A stretch of DNA of 64,000 bases from Tritonibacter litoralis (GCF_009496005.1 NZ_WIBF01000001.1:310001-374000), one strand, 5' to 3'; positions 1 through 9,701 are shown, counted from the stretch's first letter. Translations and numbers: made by a program. The notes: generated from the sequence alone by a model not told the origin.

Positions 1-222
<222 letters not shown>

Positions 223-247
223 TCACCGCGCACAAGAAAAATCAAAA

Positions 248-275
248 CGGCGCGCCCATCCGGCGCGCCTTTTTT
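248..275 (+). terminator. Rho-independent terminator after DAHP synthase
   Basis: Two copies of the palindromic octamer GGCGCGCC (249-256 and 262-269) pair across a five-base loop and are followed by six T residues. It lies 26 bases after the stop codon of the DAHP synthase fragment. Confidence 0.9.
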
Positions 276-391
276 GTGTCACGCCCCAAAAGGGAAACGC
301 CCCGAGCGTTCTGCTGCGGGGCGCTGGATGCTTTCAAAACGGTGACCAATTCGTTCTAAAAGCGGGATAAATTTTAGAGATCGGGGAGCAC

Positions 392-1246
392 TTAATCTTT
401 GCTGACGACCAAACGCAGATGCGTTCCGCGGGCCGCCCTGGGCTGTTCCGGCTCTTCCTCTTGCGCGGTTTCAGTCGACACTTTGTCCGCTTCGGCCTTG
501 CGTCGTTTCAGCAGGTTGCGTGCCTCTTCCATAATGCTTGGCTCAGCTTTGAAACGGGTCTGCGTTTCAGCAAAGCCCGGGTTCACTACATTGGTGTCGG
601 CTTTTGCCGGTGCTTTTTCAGGGCGATCCGTAACCTCGGTCCGTGCTTTGGCCTTGAACTCCATATCCTGGATCGGATCGGCGGAAACGGAGCGCATATC
701 GATGCTGCTGATCGCGAAGCGCTGCGATACGCCCGTTGGGTTGCCTTCGGAAACAAACACACCCAGCGCGCGGCTGATATCGCCCAGATCACTGCGCAGG
801 GGCAGCAGCAACATATGTGCTTCACGGGCACCACGGGTGCGGGTGGTTTCGGTTTGAAGACCCATTTCAACAATCGCCGGGGTTTCAAACATGCTTTCCA
901 TCGCAGCGCTCAGCTGTTTGCGCGCTTCAGGGGTGAAAAACGCGCTCAGCGGCATGCCGCGGACTTCCATACCAGCCATTTCATTGACTTTCTGACCCGC
1001 CAGACGGAAACGCACAATACCCGGCGCAATACGTTCAACAATGAACGTCTGGCTCAGAATGTTTTCCAGCCCACGCGGATCCACCTGTGACCGGCTGGGC
1101 ACGTCATCGCCGCGACGCAAGGCAGTCCAATATGCCTCGGCCTGGCGCAAAGGTGTCAGCGACACACGGTTACGGAAGCGACCCATAGATACGACCTTGT
1201 CCTGCTCTGTCCCTTGTTTGGAACCATTGCGACCGCCAAAAAACAT
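392..1246 (-). CDS. PAS domain (PAS_5) protein
   Basis: A 284-residue soluble protein. Residues about 25-160 resemble the PAS_5 family common in Rhodobacterales: LTPLRQAEAYWTALRR, an ENILSQTFIVERIAPG segment, RFRLAGQKVNEMAGMEVRG, then a block ending in a PLRSDLGDISRALGV strand. The remaining C-terminal half is rich in charged residues and looks disordered. There is no kinase, cyclase or DNA-binding domain, so it may be a sensory adaptor, but its role is unknown. A second in-frame ATG 20 codons in (MGRFRNRV) could be the true start. It is divergent from yicC, and the 240-base spacer holds a CtrA-like box. Confidence 0.75.
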   Translation of the reverse strand: MFFGGRNGSKQGTEQDKVVSMGRFRNRVSLTPLRQAEAYWTALRRGDDVPSRSQVDPRGLENILSQTFIVERIAPGIVRFRLAGQKVNEMAGMEVRGMPLSAFFTPEARKQLSAAMESMFETPAIVEMGLQTETTRTRGAREAHMLLLPLRSDLGDISRALGVFVSEGNPTGVSQRFAISSIDMRSVSADPIQDMEFKAKARTEVTDRPEKAPAKADTNVVNPGFAETQTRFKAEPSIMEEARNLLKRRKAEADKVSTETAQEEEPEQPRAARGTHLRLVVSKD

Positions 1247-1326
1247 AGCTGTTATCCTTATTGCATCCGTTTAGAACCAGCCCTTCCAGATGCCCCATCG
1301 CGTCTTTAGGATTAGCTCTATTTTGG

Positions 1327-1341
1327 TTACCTTGGAGTTAA
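1327..1341. promoter_or_regulatory. Near-match to a CtrA box
   Basis: TTAC-N7-TTAA lies between the divergent PAS protein and yicC, one base from the CtrA consensus TTAA-N7-TTAA. CtrA and its phosphotransferase ChpT (encoded at 32.4 kb) are general in this order. This is a single near-match in AT-rich spacer, so it is only a candidate. Confidence 0.28.
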
Positions 1342-1487
1342 CATGCCATAATATGAATCAATTTTGGACGACTTCTTTAAGCAATGGTTAACGCTTAAGT
1401 ATAGGAGGCTTCCCATATCTCCTTGTCCATCCCCTATCCAAAGGGATAGGAAACAAATAAATCCTTGTTTTTATATGGAGTTTACCC

Positions 1488-2384
1488 ATGGCGCTCAGTT
1501 CTATGACCGGCTTTGCTTCTTCTCAAGGCACGATTGACACCCACGCGTGGAGCTGGGAGATCCGTTCTGTTAACGCAAAAGGATTGGATTTGCGCCTTCG
1601 GGTACCGGATTGGCTGGAAGGCCTAGAACAATACCTAAGAACCGAACTAGGCAAGGCACTTTCGCGCGGGAATGTCTCTCTTTCGATACGTATTTCCACC
1701 GAAGCAGCAGAGGGACAGACCTTTGCCGTCAATAAAAAAGTCCTGCAGTCGTTGTTGGCCGCGATGGCTGTTGCCGAAAAAGACGCGGCAACGCATGGGA
1801 TCCCCCTTGATCGTGCAACCGCCGCTGATCTGGTGTCGATGCGCGGTGTCCTGGAACAAGAGCAAACCGAGACCGACCCGGCTCCATTGCTTGCCGCTCT
1901 GAAAAAGGATTTCGAAACCCTTTTGGCGGAATTCGTTCAAATGCGGGGCAGCGAAGGTGCGGCGCTGGAACAGGTCCTGACAAGTCAATTGGCCCAAATG
2001 GAAGATCTGCGCGCGCAAGCCTTGGCCTGCGTAGAGACGCGCAAAGACGATGCAAACGCCGCCTTTAAAGCGGCGCTGGCGCGTGTGATCGATAATGTGG
2101 ATGGGCTGGACCAAGACCGCGTTGCCCAAGAGCTTGCGCTGCTGGCTGTGAAGTCCGACGTCACCGAAGAGCTGGACCGGTTGGACGCCCACATCAAGGC
2201 CGCAGCGGAACTGTTGGCCAAAGGCGGAGCGGTTGGGCGGCGGCTCGACTTTTTGATGCAAGAGTTTAACCGCGAAGCCAATACACTGTGTTCCAAATCA
2301 CAGCACAGCGCTATGACCCGCATTGGTCTGGAGATGAAAGCGGTCATTGACCAAATGCGCGAACAGGTTCAGAACGTCGAATAA
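1488..2384 (+). CDS. yicC: YicC family endoribonuclease
   Basis: A 298-residue protein opening with the family signature MALSSMTGFA and ending with the DUF1732 C-terminal block (GRRLDFLMQEFNREANTLCSKS, then a KAVIDQMREQVQNVE tail). YicC of E. coli is described as an endoribonuclease that acts on small RNAs. The middle is predicted alpha-helical and rich in Gln and Glu. The start is supported by GGAG eight bases upstream. gmk follows 24 bases downstream, and yicC beside gmk is a widespread arrangement in proteobacteria. Length and both end motifs are normal. Confidence 0.93.
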   Translation: MALSSMTGFASSQGTIDTHAWSWEIRSVNAKGLDLRLRVPDWLEGLEQYLRTELGKALSRGNVSLSIRISTEAAEGQTFAVNKKVLQSLLAAMAVAEKDAATHGIPLDRATAADLVSMRGVLEQEQTETDPAPLLAALKKDFETLLAEFVQMRGSEGAALEQVLTSQLAQMEDLRAQALACVETRKDDANAAFKAALARVIDNVDGLDQDRVAQELALLAVKSDVTEELDRLDAHIKAAAELLAKGGAVGRRLDFLMQEFNREANTLCSKSQHSAMTRIGLEMKAVIDQMREQVQNVE

Positions 2385-2408
2385 TTTGGCCAGGAAAGGG
2401 CATCCAGC

Positions 2409-3050
2409 ATGAGCAACCGTCGCGGTCTTTTGATTATCCTCAGCTCTCCGTCCGGCGCAGGGAAGTCGACCCTGGCCAAACGTCTGCGTGCCTGGGATCC
2501 GACGATTTGTTTTTCGGTCTCCGCCACCACGCGCAAACCACGTCCCGGCGAAGAAGACGGCAAGGATTACCACTTTTCAACGGTCGAAGATTTCAAAAGC
2601 GCGGTCAAAGAAGGTGAAATGCTGGAACACGCCTTTGTCTTTGGCAATTTCTATGGCTCCCCCAAAGGGCCGGTCAAAGCGGCGATTGATGCAGGCCAGG
2701 ATGTCTTGTTTGACATCGACTGGCAAGGTGCGCAGCAAATTCGCAACTCGGACCTGGGCCAGCACACGCTGTCGATTTTCTTGCTGCCCCCTTCCATTCA
2801 CGAGCTGAAACGACGTCTGGAAAGCCGAGGCCAGGACGATGCAGAAACCATCGACCGCCGTATGCAGAAAAGCTGGGATGAGATCTCTCACTGGGGGTCT
2901 TATGATCATGTGCTGGTCAATGACGACCTTGATGCGACAGAAGAGGCGCTCAAGACCATTATCTCGGCCATCCGCCTGCGCCGCATTCAACAGCCACAAT
3001 TGGTGGACCATGTACGCACCCTGCAGGCCGAGTTTGAGGAGATGTCATGA
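2409..3050 (+). CDS. gmk: Guanylate kinase
   Basis: A 213-residue cytoplasmic enzyme that phosphorylates GMP to GDP with ATP. The P-loop SPSGAGKST lies at residues 13-21. The GMP-binding segment [13 protein letters not shown] follows, then [10 protein letters not shown], the hydrophobic [14 protein letters not shown] strand, and the lid segment [24 protein letters not shown] precedes the ATG. The stop codon overlaps the next gene's start as ATGA, so gmk is translationally coupled to the gamma carbonic anhydrase. Length and all motifs are standard. Confidence 0.97.
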   Translation: MSNRRGLLIILSSPSGAGKSTLAKRLRAWDPTICFSVSATTRKPRPGEEDGKDYHFSTVEDFKSAVKEGEMLEHAFVFGNFYGSPKGPVKAAIDAGQDVLFDIDWQGAQQIRNSDLGQHTLSIFLLPPSIHELKRRLESRGQDDAETIDRRMQKSWDEISHWGSYDHVLVNDDLDATEEALKTIISAIRLRRIQQPQLVDHVRTLQAEFEEMS

Positions 3051-3568
3051 CCCTTTACGCACTGGGCACGCTGGAACCGAAGATTGCGGACGACACCTGG
3101 GTGGCACCGGATGCCAATCTGATCGGGCAAGTCGTGCTGGACACTGGCGCCTCGGTCTGGTTCGGCTGCACCATTCGCGCGGATCATGAAATCATCCATA
3201 TTTCGGCCGGCACCAATGTGCAGGAAAATGTGGTGATGCACATCGACAAAGGCTATCCGCTGACCATCGGAACCAATTGCACCATCGGTCACAAGGCGAT
3301 GCTGCATGGGTGTACCATTGGAGACAACACCCTGATCGGTATGGGGGCGACCATATTAAATGGCGCAAAGATCGGCAAAAACTGTCTGATCGGGGCAGGG
3401 GCACTTGTGACCGAGGGCAAGGACATTCCCGACAACTCATTGGTTATGGGTTCCCCCGGCAAAGTGGTGCGCGAAGTGGATACAGCCCTTGCTGCCAAGC
3501 TGACCCAAAGCGCGGTTCTTTATCAGGAGAATATGCGCAAGTTTCGGGATGATTTGCGCCCGATCTGA
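3047..3568 (+). CDS. Gamma-class carbonic anhydrase family protein
   Basis: A 173-residue left-handed beta-helix protein built from hexapeptide repeats (for example [13 protein letters not shown] and [13 protein letters not shown]). The three histidines expected to bind metal are visible: H65 in VVMHIDKG, and H82 and H87 in GHKAMLHG. Family members are trimeric; some hydrate CO2, others (YrdA/PaaY type) have unclear or thioesterase-linked roles. The start overlaps the gmk stop (ATGA). The metal ligands suggest a functional metal site, but substrate and physiological role cannot be read from the sequence. Confidence 0.9.
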   Translation: MTLYALGTLEPKIADDTWVAPDANLIGQVVLDTGASVWFGCTIRADHEIIHISAGTNVQENVVMHIDKGYPLTIGTNCTIGHKAMLHGCTIGDNTLIGMGATILNGAKIGKNCLIGAGALVTEGKDIPDNSLVMGSPGKVVREVDTALAAKLTQSAVLYQENMRKFRDDLRPI

Positions 3569-3679
3569 TATATACCCCGACCTCGACGCAACTATAGGTT
3601 TTGTCGTTCGTTAAGGATTTTGCCACGTGCCCTTTACAATTCCGAGGTAGTGAGCCGCATTCAAATTAGGATGTATGTT

Positions 3680-4723
3680 ATGTCTGACGATCTGATCCGC
3701 GGTTTCTTGGATGCGATCCCACAGCCGGCCCTGTTAATTGATCAAAGCGAGCGCATGATTGGCGCGAATTCTTCGGCGATCTCCTTGCTGGGGAACGCGA
3801 TTGTCGGTCGTCACTTTGCGACCATTCTGCGCCAACCTCAGGTGATTGCCGCGATCGAAGGCTGCCTGCATGACCGTGCCCCCAAGTCGGCCCGCCACCT
3901 GTCCAATGATGGTGCCCAAGACACAAGTTTCGATGTCACCTTGCGTTATGTGCCAGGGATCGGAGCGGTTAATGGCGGCGCTGCGCTGCTGAGCTTTGTG
4001 GATGTCACTGACCGTGAACAGGCCAGCCAGATGCGGCGGGATTTTGTCGCCAATGTCAGCCACGAGTTGCGCACGCCTTTGACGGCTCTGATGGGGTTCA
4101 TTGAAACGCTTCGGGGTCCTGCACGAGATGATGCCAAGGCTCGGGATCGGTTTTTGGACATTATGGAAGGTGAAGCCAACCGGATGAATCGTCTGGTCGG
4201 CGATCTTCTGTCTCTCAACCGGGTTGAAAGCGAAGAGCGGGTGCGCCCCAAGGAAGACGTGGACCTGAACGGGCGCTTGGCTTCAACCATCAAGACGCTG
4301 GAACCTCTGGCCGCGGCACAGGGCACGGTATTGGAACTGTATGTGCCCGAAGAGGGGATCACCGTCAAAGGTGACCCGGATCAGCTGCAACAAGTGTTCA
4401 CCAATCTGGTCGAAAACGCGATTAAATACGGTGGCGACAAGGTAGAGCTGCGGCTGCACGCGTCGGAACGGGACCCGGCTGTGCGGGCCGCAGCAGCACG
4501 TATTCAGGTTATCGACAATGGCCCCGGAATTGACCCGGTGCATCTGCCACGGCTGACAGAACGGTTCTACCGCGCCGATAGTCACAGATCCCGAGAAATG
4601 GGCGGGACCGGCCTTGGACTGGCAATTGTCAAACATATCGTAAACCGGCACCGCGGCCGGATGCGGGTTGAAAGCCATGTTGGCAAAGGCTCGGTCTTTA
4701 CAGTGATTTTGCCTTTATGTTGA
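3680..4723 (+). CDS. phoR: Phosphate regulon sensor histidine kinase PhoR
   Basis: A 347-residue kinase with a PAS domain (residues about 5-110), a HisKA dimerisation domain with phospho-acceptor H128 in SHELRTPLTAL, and a HATPase domain with N box NLVENAIKYGG, DNGPGI and GGTGLGLAI. It has no membrane segment, unlike E. coli PhoR, so it is probably cytoplasmic. The ATG at 3680 is preferred over longer starts because AGG lies about ten bases before it. It sits just upstream of pstS, and the operon ends in phoB, its likely partner. A terminator separates it from pstS, so the kinase is transcribed apart from the pst operon. Confidence 0.9.
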   Translation: MSDDLIRGFLDAIPQPALLIDQSERMIGANSSAISLLGNAIVGRHFATILRQPQVIAAIEGCLHDRAPKSARHLSNDGAQDTSFDVTLRYVPGIGAVNGGAALLSFVDVTDREQASQMRRDFVANVSHELRTPLTALMGFIETLRGPARDDAKARDRFLDIMEGEANRMNRLVGDLLSLNRVESEERVRPKEDVDLNGRLASTIKTLEPLAAAQGTVLELYVPEEGITVKGDPDQLQQVFTNLVENAIKYGGDKVELRLHASERDPAVRAAAARIQVIDNGPGIDPVHLPRLTERFYRADSHRSREMGGTGLGLAIVKHIVNRHRGRMRVESHVGKGSVFTVILPLC

Positions 4724-4767
4724 ATATGTTAAATCATACTTGCGAAATTTCCCTTTTCAAAGGTCGT

Positions 4768-4800
4768 AACCACTGATTCTCACAATCAGTGGTTTTTTTT
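4768..4800 (+). terminator. Terminator after phoR
   Basis: An 11-base perfect stem (AACCACTGATT, 4768-4778, with AATCAGTGGTT, 4784-4794) with a CTCAC loop, running into a tract of eight T residues. It separates phoR from the Pho-box promoter of pstS. Confidence 0.93.
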
Positions 4801-4815
4801 AGCAAACCACGCCCA

Positions 4816-4844
4816 TTGTCATATAGCTGTTACATACCTGTCAC
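4816..4844 (+). promoter_or_regulatory. Triple-repeat Pho box before pstS
   Basis: Three 7-base direct repeats at exact 11-base spacing: TTGTCAT (4816-4822), CTGTTAC (4827-4833) and CTGTCAC (4838-4844), separated by ATAG and ATAC. The known PhoB site is two CTGTCAT-like repeats separated by four bases. The middle and last repeats form a near-consensus box and the first adds a third half-site. It lies 85 bases before the pstS ATG, so PhoB encoded at the operon's end probably activates the operon here. Confidence 0.88.
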
Positions 4845-4928
4845 AAAAGGCTCATGTGGCCCGCTTACCACGTCCCACAGATCATCGTGGGGGTGATCGA
4901 AAAAAAACTCTTACTCATGGAGACAGAT

Positions 4929-5984
4929 ATGTCCTTTGTGAAACTGACCGCATCCGCGCTGGCAATTGCAGCCGTATCCGCAACTGCAGCAGCAGCTCGC
5001 GACCAAGTGCAGGTTGCTGGTTCGTCCACCGTTCTGCCTTACGCTTCTATCGTTGCTGAAGCATTTGGCGAAAACTTCGACTTCCCAACTCCGGTTGTTG
5101 AATCCGGTGGTTCTTCCGCTGGCCTGAAGCGCTTCTGTGAAGGTGTTGGCGAAAACACCATCGACGTTGCAAACGCATCTCGCGCGATCAAAGAAAAAGA
5201 AATCAAAGCATGTGCCGAAGCTGGTGTTACCGACATCATCGAAGTGCGCATCGGTTATGATGGCATCGTTTTCGCTTCCGACATCAACGGCAACGAATTC
5301 GCTTACACCCCGACCGACTGGTTCCTGGCTCTGTCCGACAAAGTTCTGGTTGACGGCAAACTGGTTGACAACCCGAACAAAACTTGGGCCGACGTTAACG
5401 CAGACTTCCCTGCGCAAGACATCCAAGCCTTCATCCCGGGTACCAAGCACGGCACCCGTGAAGTTTTCGAAGACAAAGTGATCCTGGCTGGCTGTGAAGC
5501 AACTGGCGCGTTCGAAGCATTCCTGCACAACGCAGAAGGCGACAGCGACAAAGCCAAGAAAAAAGCTGCTGAAAAAGCATGTATCGCTCTGCGTACCGAT
5601 GGCGTTTCCGTTGACATCGACGGCGACTACACCGAGACCCTGGCGCGCATCGAAAGCAACAAAGACGGCATCGGCGTCTTCGGCCTGGCTTTCTATGAGA
5701 ACAACACCGACAAGCTGCAAGTTGCAACTATGTCCGGTATCGTTCCTTCCACCGAGTCCATCGCGACCGGTGAGTACCCTGTATCCCGTCCGCTGTTCTT
5801 CTACGTGAAGAAAGCACACATCGGCGTGATCCCTGGCCTGAAAGAATACGCTGAGTTCTTCGTATCTGACGAAGTTGCTGGCTCCGACGGCCCGCTGTCC
5901 GAGTACGGTCTGGTTGCTGACCCTGAGCTGGTTAAAACTCAGGAAGCAGTTTCCGCAGAAGCGGTTCTGGGCGGCAACTCCTAA
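4929..5984 (+). CDS. pstS: Phosphate ABC transporter substrate-binding protein PstS
   Basis: A 351-residue periplasmic phosphate-binding protein. It begins with a short Sec signal peptide (MSFVKLTASALAIAAVSATAAA). The mature start carries QVQVAGSSTVLPY and SGGSSAGLKRFC, the loops that bind phosphate in this family, and AFIPGTKHGTREVF and VSRPLFFYVKKAH further on. ATG 4929 is chosen because GGAG lies six bases upstream and the signal peptide begins there; an open extension to 4854 would put 25 non-signal residues in front. Codon choice is strongly biased, as in highly expressed genes. It is the first gene of the pst operon and is followed by a strong hairpin. Confidence 0.96.
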   Translation: MSFVKLTASALAIAAVSATAAAARDQVQVAGSSTVLPYASIVAEAFGENFDFPTPVVESGGSSAGLKRFCEGVGENTIDVANASRAIKEKEIKACAEAGVTDIIEVRIGYDGIVFASDINGNEFAYTPTDWFLALSDKVLVDGKLVDNPNKTWADVNADFPAQDIQAFIPGTKHGTREVFEDKVILAGCEATGAFEAFLHNAEGDSDKAKKKAAEKACIALRTDGVSVDIDGDYTETLARIESNKDGIGVFGLAFYENNTDKLQVATMSGIVPSTESIATGEYPVSRPLFFYVKKAHIGVIPGLKEYAEFFVSDEVAGSDGPLSEYGLVADPELVKTQEAVSAEAVLGGNS

Positions 5985-6009
5985 GCTCGCCCCGCGCACC
6001 TAAGATAGT

Positions 6010-6046
6010 GGCCGGGGTAGGGTGACCTGCCCCGGCCAACTTTTTT
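6010..6046 (+). terminator. Hairpin terminator or attenuator between pstS and pstC
   Basis: A 12-pair stem (6010-6021 with 6026-6037, one T-G wobble) closed by a GTGA tetraloop of the GNRA type, followed by AAC and six T residues. It looks like a full intrinsic terminator inside the operon. Partial read-through would give more PstS than membrane components, as known for binding-protein-dependent transporters. Confidence 0.85.
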
Positions 6047-6090
6047 CCTGCAACAGATCCTTCTGTCGGTTTCCGAAAACGGAGCTTTAA

Positions 6091-7563
6091 ATGCCCACTC
6101 TTTGGCTCGTTGCTTCTCTCCTTTTGCTGGCGGTTGCCGGTTTTGTCGTCGGGCGTCAAAGGGCGTTGTCGACGGCAGGTGGAGACGCAAAAGAACTTCA
6201 TTCGCTGCCCTCCTACTATGGGCATAACGTAGCCTTCACCACATTGGTTCCTGCCCTCGGGGCTTTGGCCATTTGGCTGCTTGTGCAGCCTATGTTTATT
6301 GAATCTCGCGTGTCCAAAATGATCCCCGACGAGATGGCGCCTGATCGTCCCACATTGGGTCTGGTCATGAGCGACGTCCGTCGCGTCGCCGAAGGTCTGG
6401 ATATCGCGGTTGCCCGCGGTGCTTTGTCGGCTGATGACGCACGCTCGCTCCGCACTGAATTTACAGACGTTCGTGGACGCCTGGGCGAAGTTGGCGTGGC
6501 TTTGGGTGCTGACGTGCGCCCCGAAGTTTTGCGCGCGGCCCAACGGTACCGGGTCATGAGCAAAACCGGAAACCGCATGATGGGGATTGTCATCGGGGTA
6601 CTCGCAATTGTCGGGTTTGCCTGGTCCTACATGCAGACGCACAAAGATTTCCGCGCGCGCAACGTGGTCGAAAAGGGCGTCTTGTCCCTGTTGATCCTGG
6701 CCGCGTCTCTGGCGATCTTGACCACCATCGGCATTGTTTTGTCGATGTTCTTTGAGACAATCAACTTCTTCAAGCTGCACAACGCGTCAGACTTCTTCCT
6801 TGGCGGCACCTGGGCTCCAAACTTTCGCGGGGACTCGGAACTGTCGATCCTGCCGCTTCTGTGGGGCACGCTCTACATCTCGTTCATTGCGTTGCTGGTT
6901 GCGGTTCCTGTGGGTCTGTTTGCAGCGATCTACCTGTCGGAATATGCCAACAACGCGGTTCGGTCCTTTGCCAAACCGCTGTTGGAGATCCTCGCGGGTA
7001 TCCCAACCATCGTTTACGGTCTGTTTGCATTGCTGACTGTTGGTCCGCTGCTGGTGAACACCTTTGGTAAAGGTGGCGCGCTGGGTGTGGAATGGATGGC
7101 CGGTGCGACATCGGTTCTGACGGCGGGCGTGGTTATGGGCATCATGCTGATCCCGTTTGTGTCCTCTCTGTCGGATGACATCATCAACGCGGTTCCGCAG
7201 TCCATGCGCGATGGCTCGCTCGGTCTGGGCGCGACCAAGTCGGAAACAATCCGCCAGGTTGTTATGCCTGCAGCGCTTCCGGGTATCGTTGGTGCGATCC
7301 TCTTGGCCGCGTCCCGCGCCATTGGTGAAACCATGATCGTGGTTATGGGGGCGGGCGCGATTGCCAAGTTCTCGGCCAACCCGCTGGAAAGCATGACCAC
7401 AATTACCACCCGTATCGTGAGCCAGCTGACAGGGGACACCGACTTTGCGTCGCCTGAAACTCTGGTGGCCTTTGCACTGGGTCTGACACTCTTTGTCCTG
7501 ACGCTGGGTCTGAACGTTCTCGCGCTTTATATCGTGCGCAAATACCGGGAGCAGTACGAATAA
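6091..7563 (+). CDS. pstC: Phosphate ABC transporter permease PstC, long form
   Basis: A 490-residue inner-membrane permease. The conserved permease core occupies roughly residues 240-490, with the EAA-type loop (ALLGVGATKSE-like segment SLGLGATKSETIRQVVMPAALPGI) that contacts the ATPase. The first 240 residues are an extension absent from E. coli PstC (about 320 residues): a first membrane helix, a soluble region (residues about 65-145) and two further helices. This long form is usual in alphaproteobacteria. GGAG precedes the ATG. Its stop overlaps the pstA start, suggesting coupled translation. Confidence 0.93.
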   Translation: MPTLWLVASLLLLAVAGFVVGRQRALSTAGGDAKELHSLPSYYGHNVAFTTLVPALGALAIWLLVQPMFIESRVSKMIPDEMAPDRPTLGLVMSDVRRVAEGLDIAVARGALSADDARSLRTEFTDVRGRLGEVGVALGADVRPEVLRAAQRYRVMSKTGNRMMGIVIGVLAIVGFAWSYMQTHKDFRARNVVEKGVLSLLILAASLAILTTIGIVLSMFFETINFFKLHNASDFFLGGTWAPNFRGDSELSILPLLWGTLYISFIALLVAVPVGLFAAIYLSEYANNAVRSFAKPLLEILAGIPTIVYGLFALLTVGPLLVNTFGKGGALGVEWMAGATSVLTAGVVMGIMLIPFVSSLSDDIINAVPQSMRDGSLGLGATKSETIRQVVMPAALPGIVGAILLAASRAIGETMIVVMGAGAIAKFSANPLESMTTITTRIVSQLTGDTDFASPETLVAFALGLTLFVLTLGLNVLALYIVRKYREQYE

Positions 7564-8888
7564 TGTCGGATACATCCAAAACATCCTTGCTGGCCTTGAC
7601 GCCGCGGACCAAGGCGCGCAACGCTGCAGAGAAACGGTTCCGCGCCTATGGGATCGCCGCGATTGCGGTGGGTCTGATGATGCTGATCGTCTTGGTCACC
7701 AACATCATCGGCAAAGGCACCGGTGCCTTCCAGCAGACCTTTGTCACTTTGAATGTTGAGCTGCTGGAAAGCAAGCTGGACAAAAAAGGCAACCGTGATC
7801 TTGATGACATCAAAAAGGTCACGACCTTTGGCTATAACCCGCTGATCCGGGGGGCCATGGAAGCCAAACTGGCTGAGATCGGCATCGAAACCGATATGAA
7901 AGGCAAAGACCTGGAAGGGATCCTGTCCAAAGGCGCGGTGGGCCAACTGCGTGAATATGTGACTACCAACCCGGACAAGATCGGCGAAACGGTTGAGTTC
8001 CGCTTTCTGGCGCAAAGCCGTGTCGACGGCTACCTTAAAGGTCGCGTAACCCGGGAGAGCATTGAAAACGACAAAGCAATCTCGGTTGAGCAGCTGGAGC
8101 TGGTAGACCAACTGGTGGATGCCGGTGTGATCGTCAAAACCTTCAACGCTGACTTCATTCTGGGTGCTGACGCTTCGGACCAACGTCCCGAGGCTGCGGG
8201 TATCGGTGTTGCGATGCTGGGGTCTTTGTCCATGATGCTGGTGGTTCTGGCGCTTGCGCTGCCCATTGGTGTTGCGGCCTCGATCTACTTGGAAGAGTTC
8301 GCGCCCAAGAACCGTCTGACTGACATCATCGAGGTCAATATCTCAAACCTCGCTGCGGTTCCGTCGATCGTGTTTGGTATCCTGGGCCTGGCCGTATTCA
8401 TCAACTATATGCACCTGCCGACCTCTGCGCCGCTGGTGGGTGGTCTGGTGCTGACGCTGATGACCCTGCCGACCATCATCATCTCGACCCGCGCGTCGCT
8501 GAAGGCGGTTCCACCGTCGATCCGTGATGCGGCACTGGGTGTCGGGGCGTCCAAGATGCAGTCCGTGTTCCACCACGTTCTGCCGCTGGCTGCTCCTGGT
8601 ATCCTCACCGGCACCATTATCGGCCTCGCACAAGCCTTGGGCGAGACCGCACCGCTGCTTCTGATTGGTATGGTTGGCTTTATCGCCTCCAACCCACCAG
8701 AAACACTGGTTGATGGCCTTCTGGCCCCGAACTCGGCCATGCCTGCCCAGATCTATGAATGGGCGAAACGTGCTGACCCTGCGTTCTATGAACGTGCCTG
8801 GGGTGGCATCATCATCCTGCTCGTGTTCCTTGTTACAATGAACACACTCGCCGTCATCCTGCGTCGTCGCTTTGAGCGTCGCTGGTAA
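7563..8888 (+). CDS. pstA: Phosphate ABC transporter permease PstA, long form
   Basis: A 441-residue permease partner of PstC. One membrane helix near residues 30-50 is followed by a soluble, probably periplasmic, domain of about 150 residues that E. coli PstA lacks. The permease core then runs from about residue 215, with AAVPSIVFGILGLAVFI and the coupling loop AALGVGASKMQSVFHHVLPLAAPGI. The start ATG shares a base with the pstC stop. pstB begins 15 bases after it. Both Pst permeases here carry the extended N-termini typical of this bacterial class. Confidence 0.93.
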   Translation: MSDTSKTSLLALTPRTKARNAAEKRFRAYGIAAIAVGLMMLIVLVTNIIGKGTGAFQQTFVTLNVELLESKLDKKGNRDLDDIKKVTTFGYNPLIRGAMEAKLAEIGIETDMKGKDLEGILSKGAVGQLREYVTTNPDKIGETVEFRFLAQSRVDGYLKGRVTRESIENDKAISVEQLELVDQLVDAGVIVKTFNADFILGADASDQRPEAAGIGVAMLGSLSMMLVVLALALPIGVAASIYLEEFAPKNRLTDIIEVNISNLAAVPSIVFGILGLAVFINYMHLPTSAPLVGGLVLTLMTLPTIIISTRASLKAVPPSIRDAALGVGASKMQSVFHHVLPLAAPGILTGTIIGLAQALGETAPLLLIGMVGFIASNPPETLVDGLLAPNSAMPAQIYEWAKRADPAFYERAWGGIIILLVFLVTMNTLAVILRRRFERRW

Positions 8889-8903
8889 TTGGAGGACACT
8901 GCC

Positions 8904-9701
8904 ATGAACGATATGCAATTTACGGACAGAGCCGTGGAACAAAAAGAAACCAAAATCGCAGCAAAAGACGTCAATGTTCACTACGGTGAGGCACATGCCA
9001 TCAAAGACGTGAACGTCGAAATCGAAGACAAGACTGTCACCGCATTCATCGGCCCGTCGGGCTGCGGTAAGTCCACATTCCTGCGGTGTCTGAACCGCAT
9101 GAATGACACCATCGACGTCTGTAGCGTCACTGGCAACATCCTGCTGGACGGCGAAGACATCTATGACAAACGCGTTGATCCGGTTCAGCTGCGCGCCAAG
9201 GTGGGTATGGTGTTCCAAAAGCCAAACCCATTCCCAAAGTCGATCTATGACAACGTGGCCTATGGCCCGCGCATCCACGGCCTGGCGAAATCCAAAGCCG
9301 AACTGGATGAAATCGTCGAGAGCGCGCTGCGTCGCGGTGCGATCTGGGAAGAGGTCAAGGACCGTCTGGACAAGCCAGGCACGGGTCTTTCGGGTGGTCA
9401 GCAGCAGCGTCTGTGCATCGCGCGCGCCGTCGCAACCGAGCCGGAAGTTCTGCTGATGGACGAACCTTGTTCAGCGCTCGACCCGATCGCAACGGCACAG
9501 GTCGAAGAGCTGATCGACGAGCTGCGCGAGCGCTATTCGGTTGTGATTGTTACACACTCCATGCAGCAGGCCGCGCGTGTCAGCCAGAAGACAGCGTTCT
9601 TCCACCTGGGCACTTTGGTTGAATTTGGCCACACCGGTCAGATCTTCACCAACCCCGAAGATCCGCGCACCGAAGCCTATATTACGGGTCGCATTGGTTA
9701 A
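8904..9701 (+). CDS. pstB: Phosphate ABC transporter ATPase PstB
   Basis: A 265-residue ATPase that powers phosphate import through PstCA. Walker A is GPSGCGKST (residues 50-58), the signature is [14 protein letters not shown], and Walker B with D-loop is [13 protein letters not shown]. The C-terminal [34 protein letters not shown] is characteristic of PstB. The ATG at 8904 has GGAGGA ten bases upstream; a TTG five codons earlier would overlap that site and is rejected. PstB also takes part in phosphate signalling to PhoR through PhoU. Confidence 0.97.
   Translation: MNDMQFTDRAVEQKETKIAAKDVNVHYGEAHAIKDVNVEIEDKTVTAFIGPSGCGKSTFLRCLNRMNDTIDVCSVTGNILLDGEDIYDKRVDPVQLRAKVGMVFQKPNPFPKSIYDNVAYGPRIHGLAKSKAELDEIVESALRRGAIWEEVKDRLDKPGTGLSGGQQQRLCIARAVATEPEVLLMDEPCSALDPIATAQVEELIDELRERYSVVIVTHSMQQAARVSQKTAFFHLGTLVEFGHTGQIFTNPEDPRTEAYITGRIG

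Noticed and set aside
1433-1450. CCTATCC/GGATAGG inverted repeat before yicC
   Set aside because: A short seven-base dyad in AT-rich spacer with no clear role; too weak to list as an operator.
4911-5999. 362-codon antisense frame over pstS
   Set aside because: It is a by-product of the strongly biased codon use in pstS; its product is Phe/Val/Asn rich with no family resemblance.
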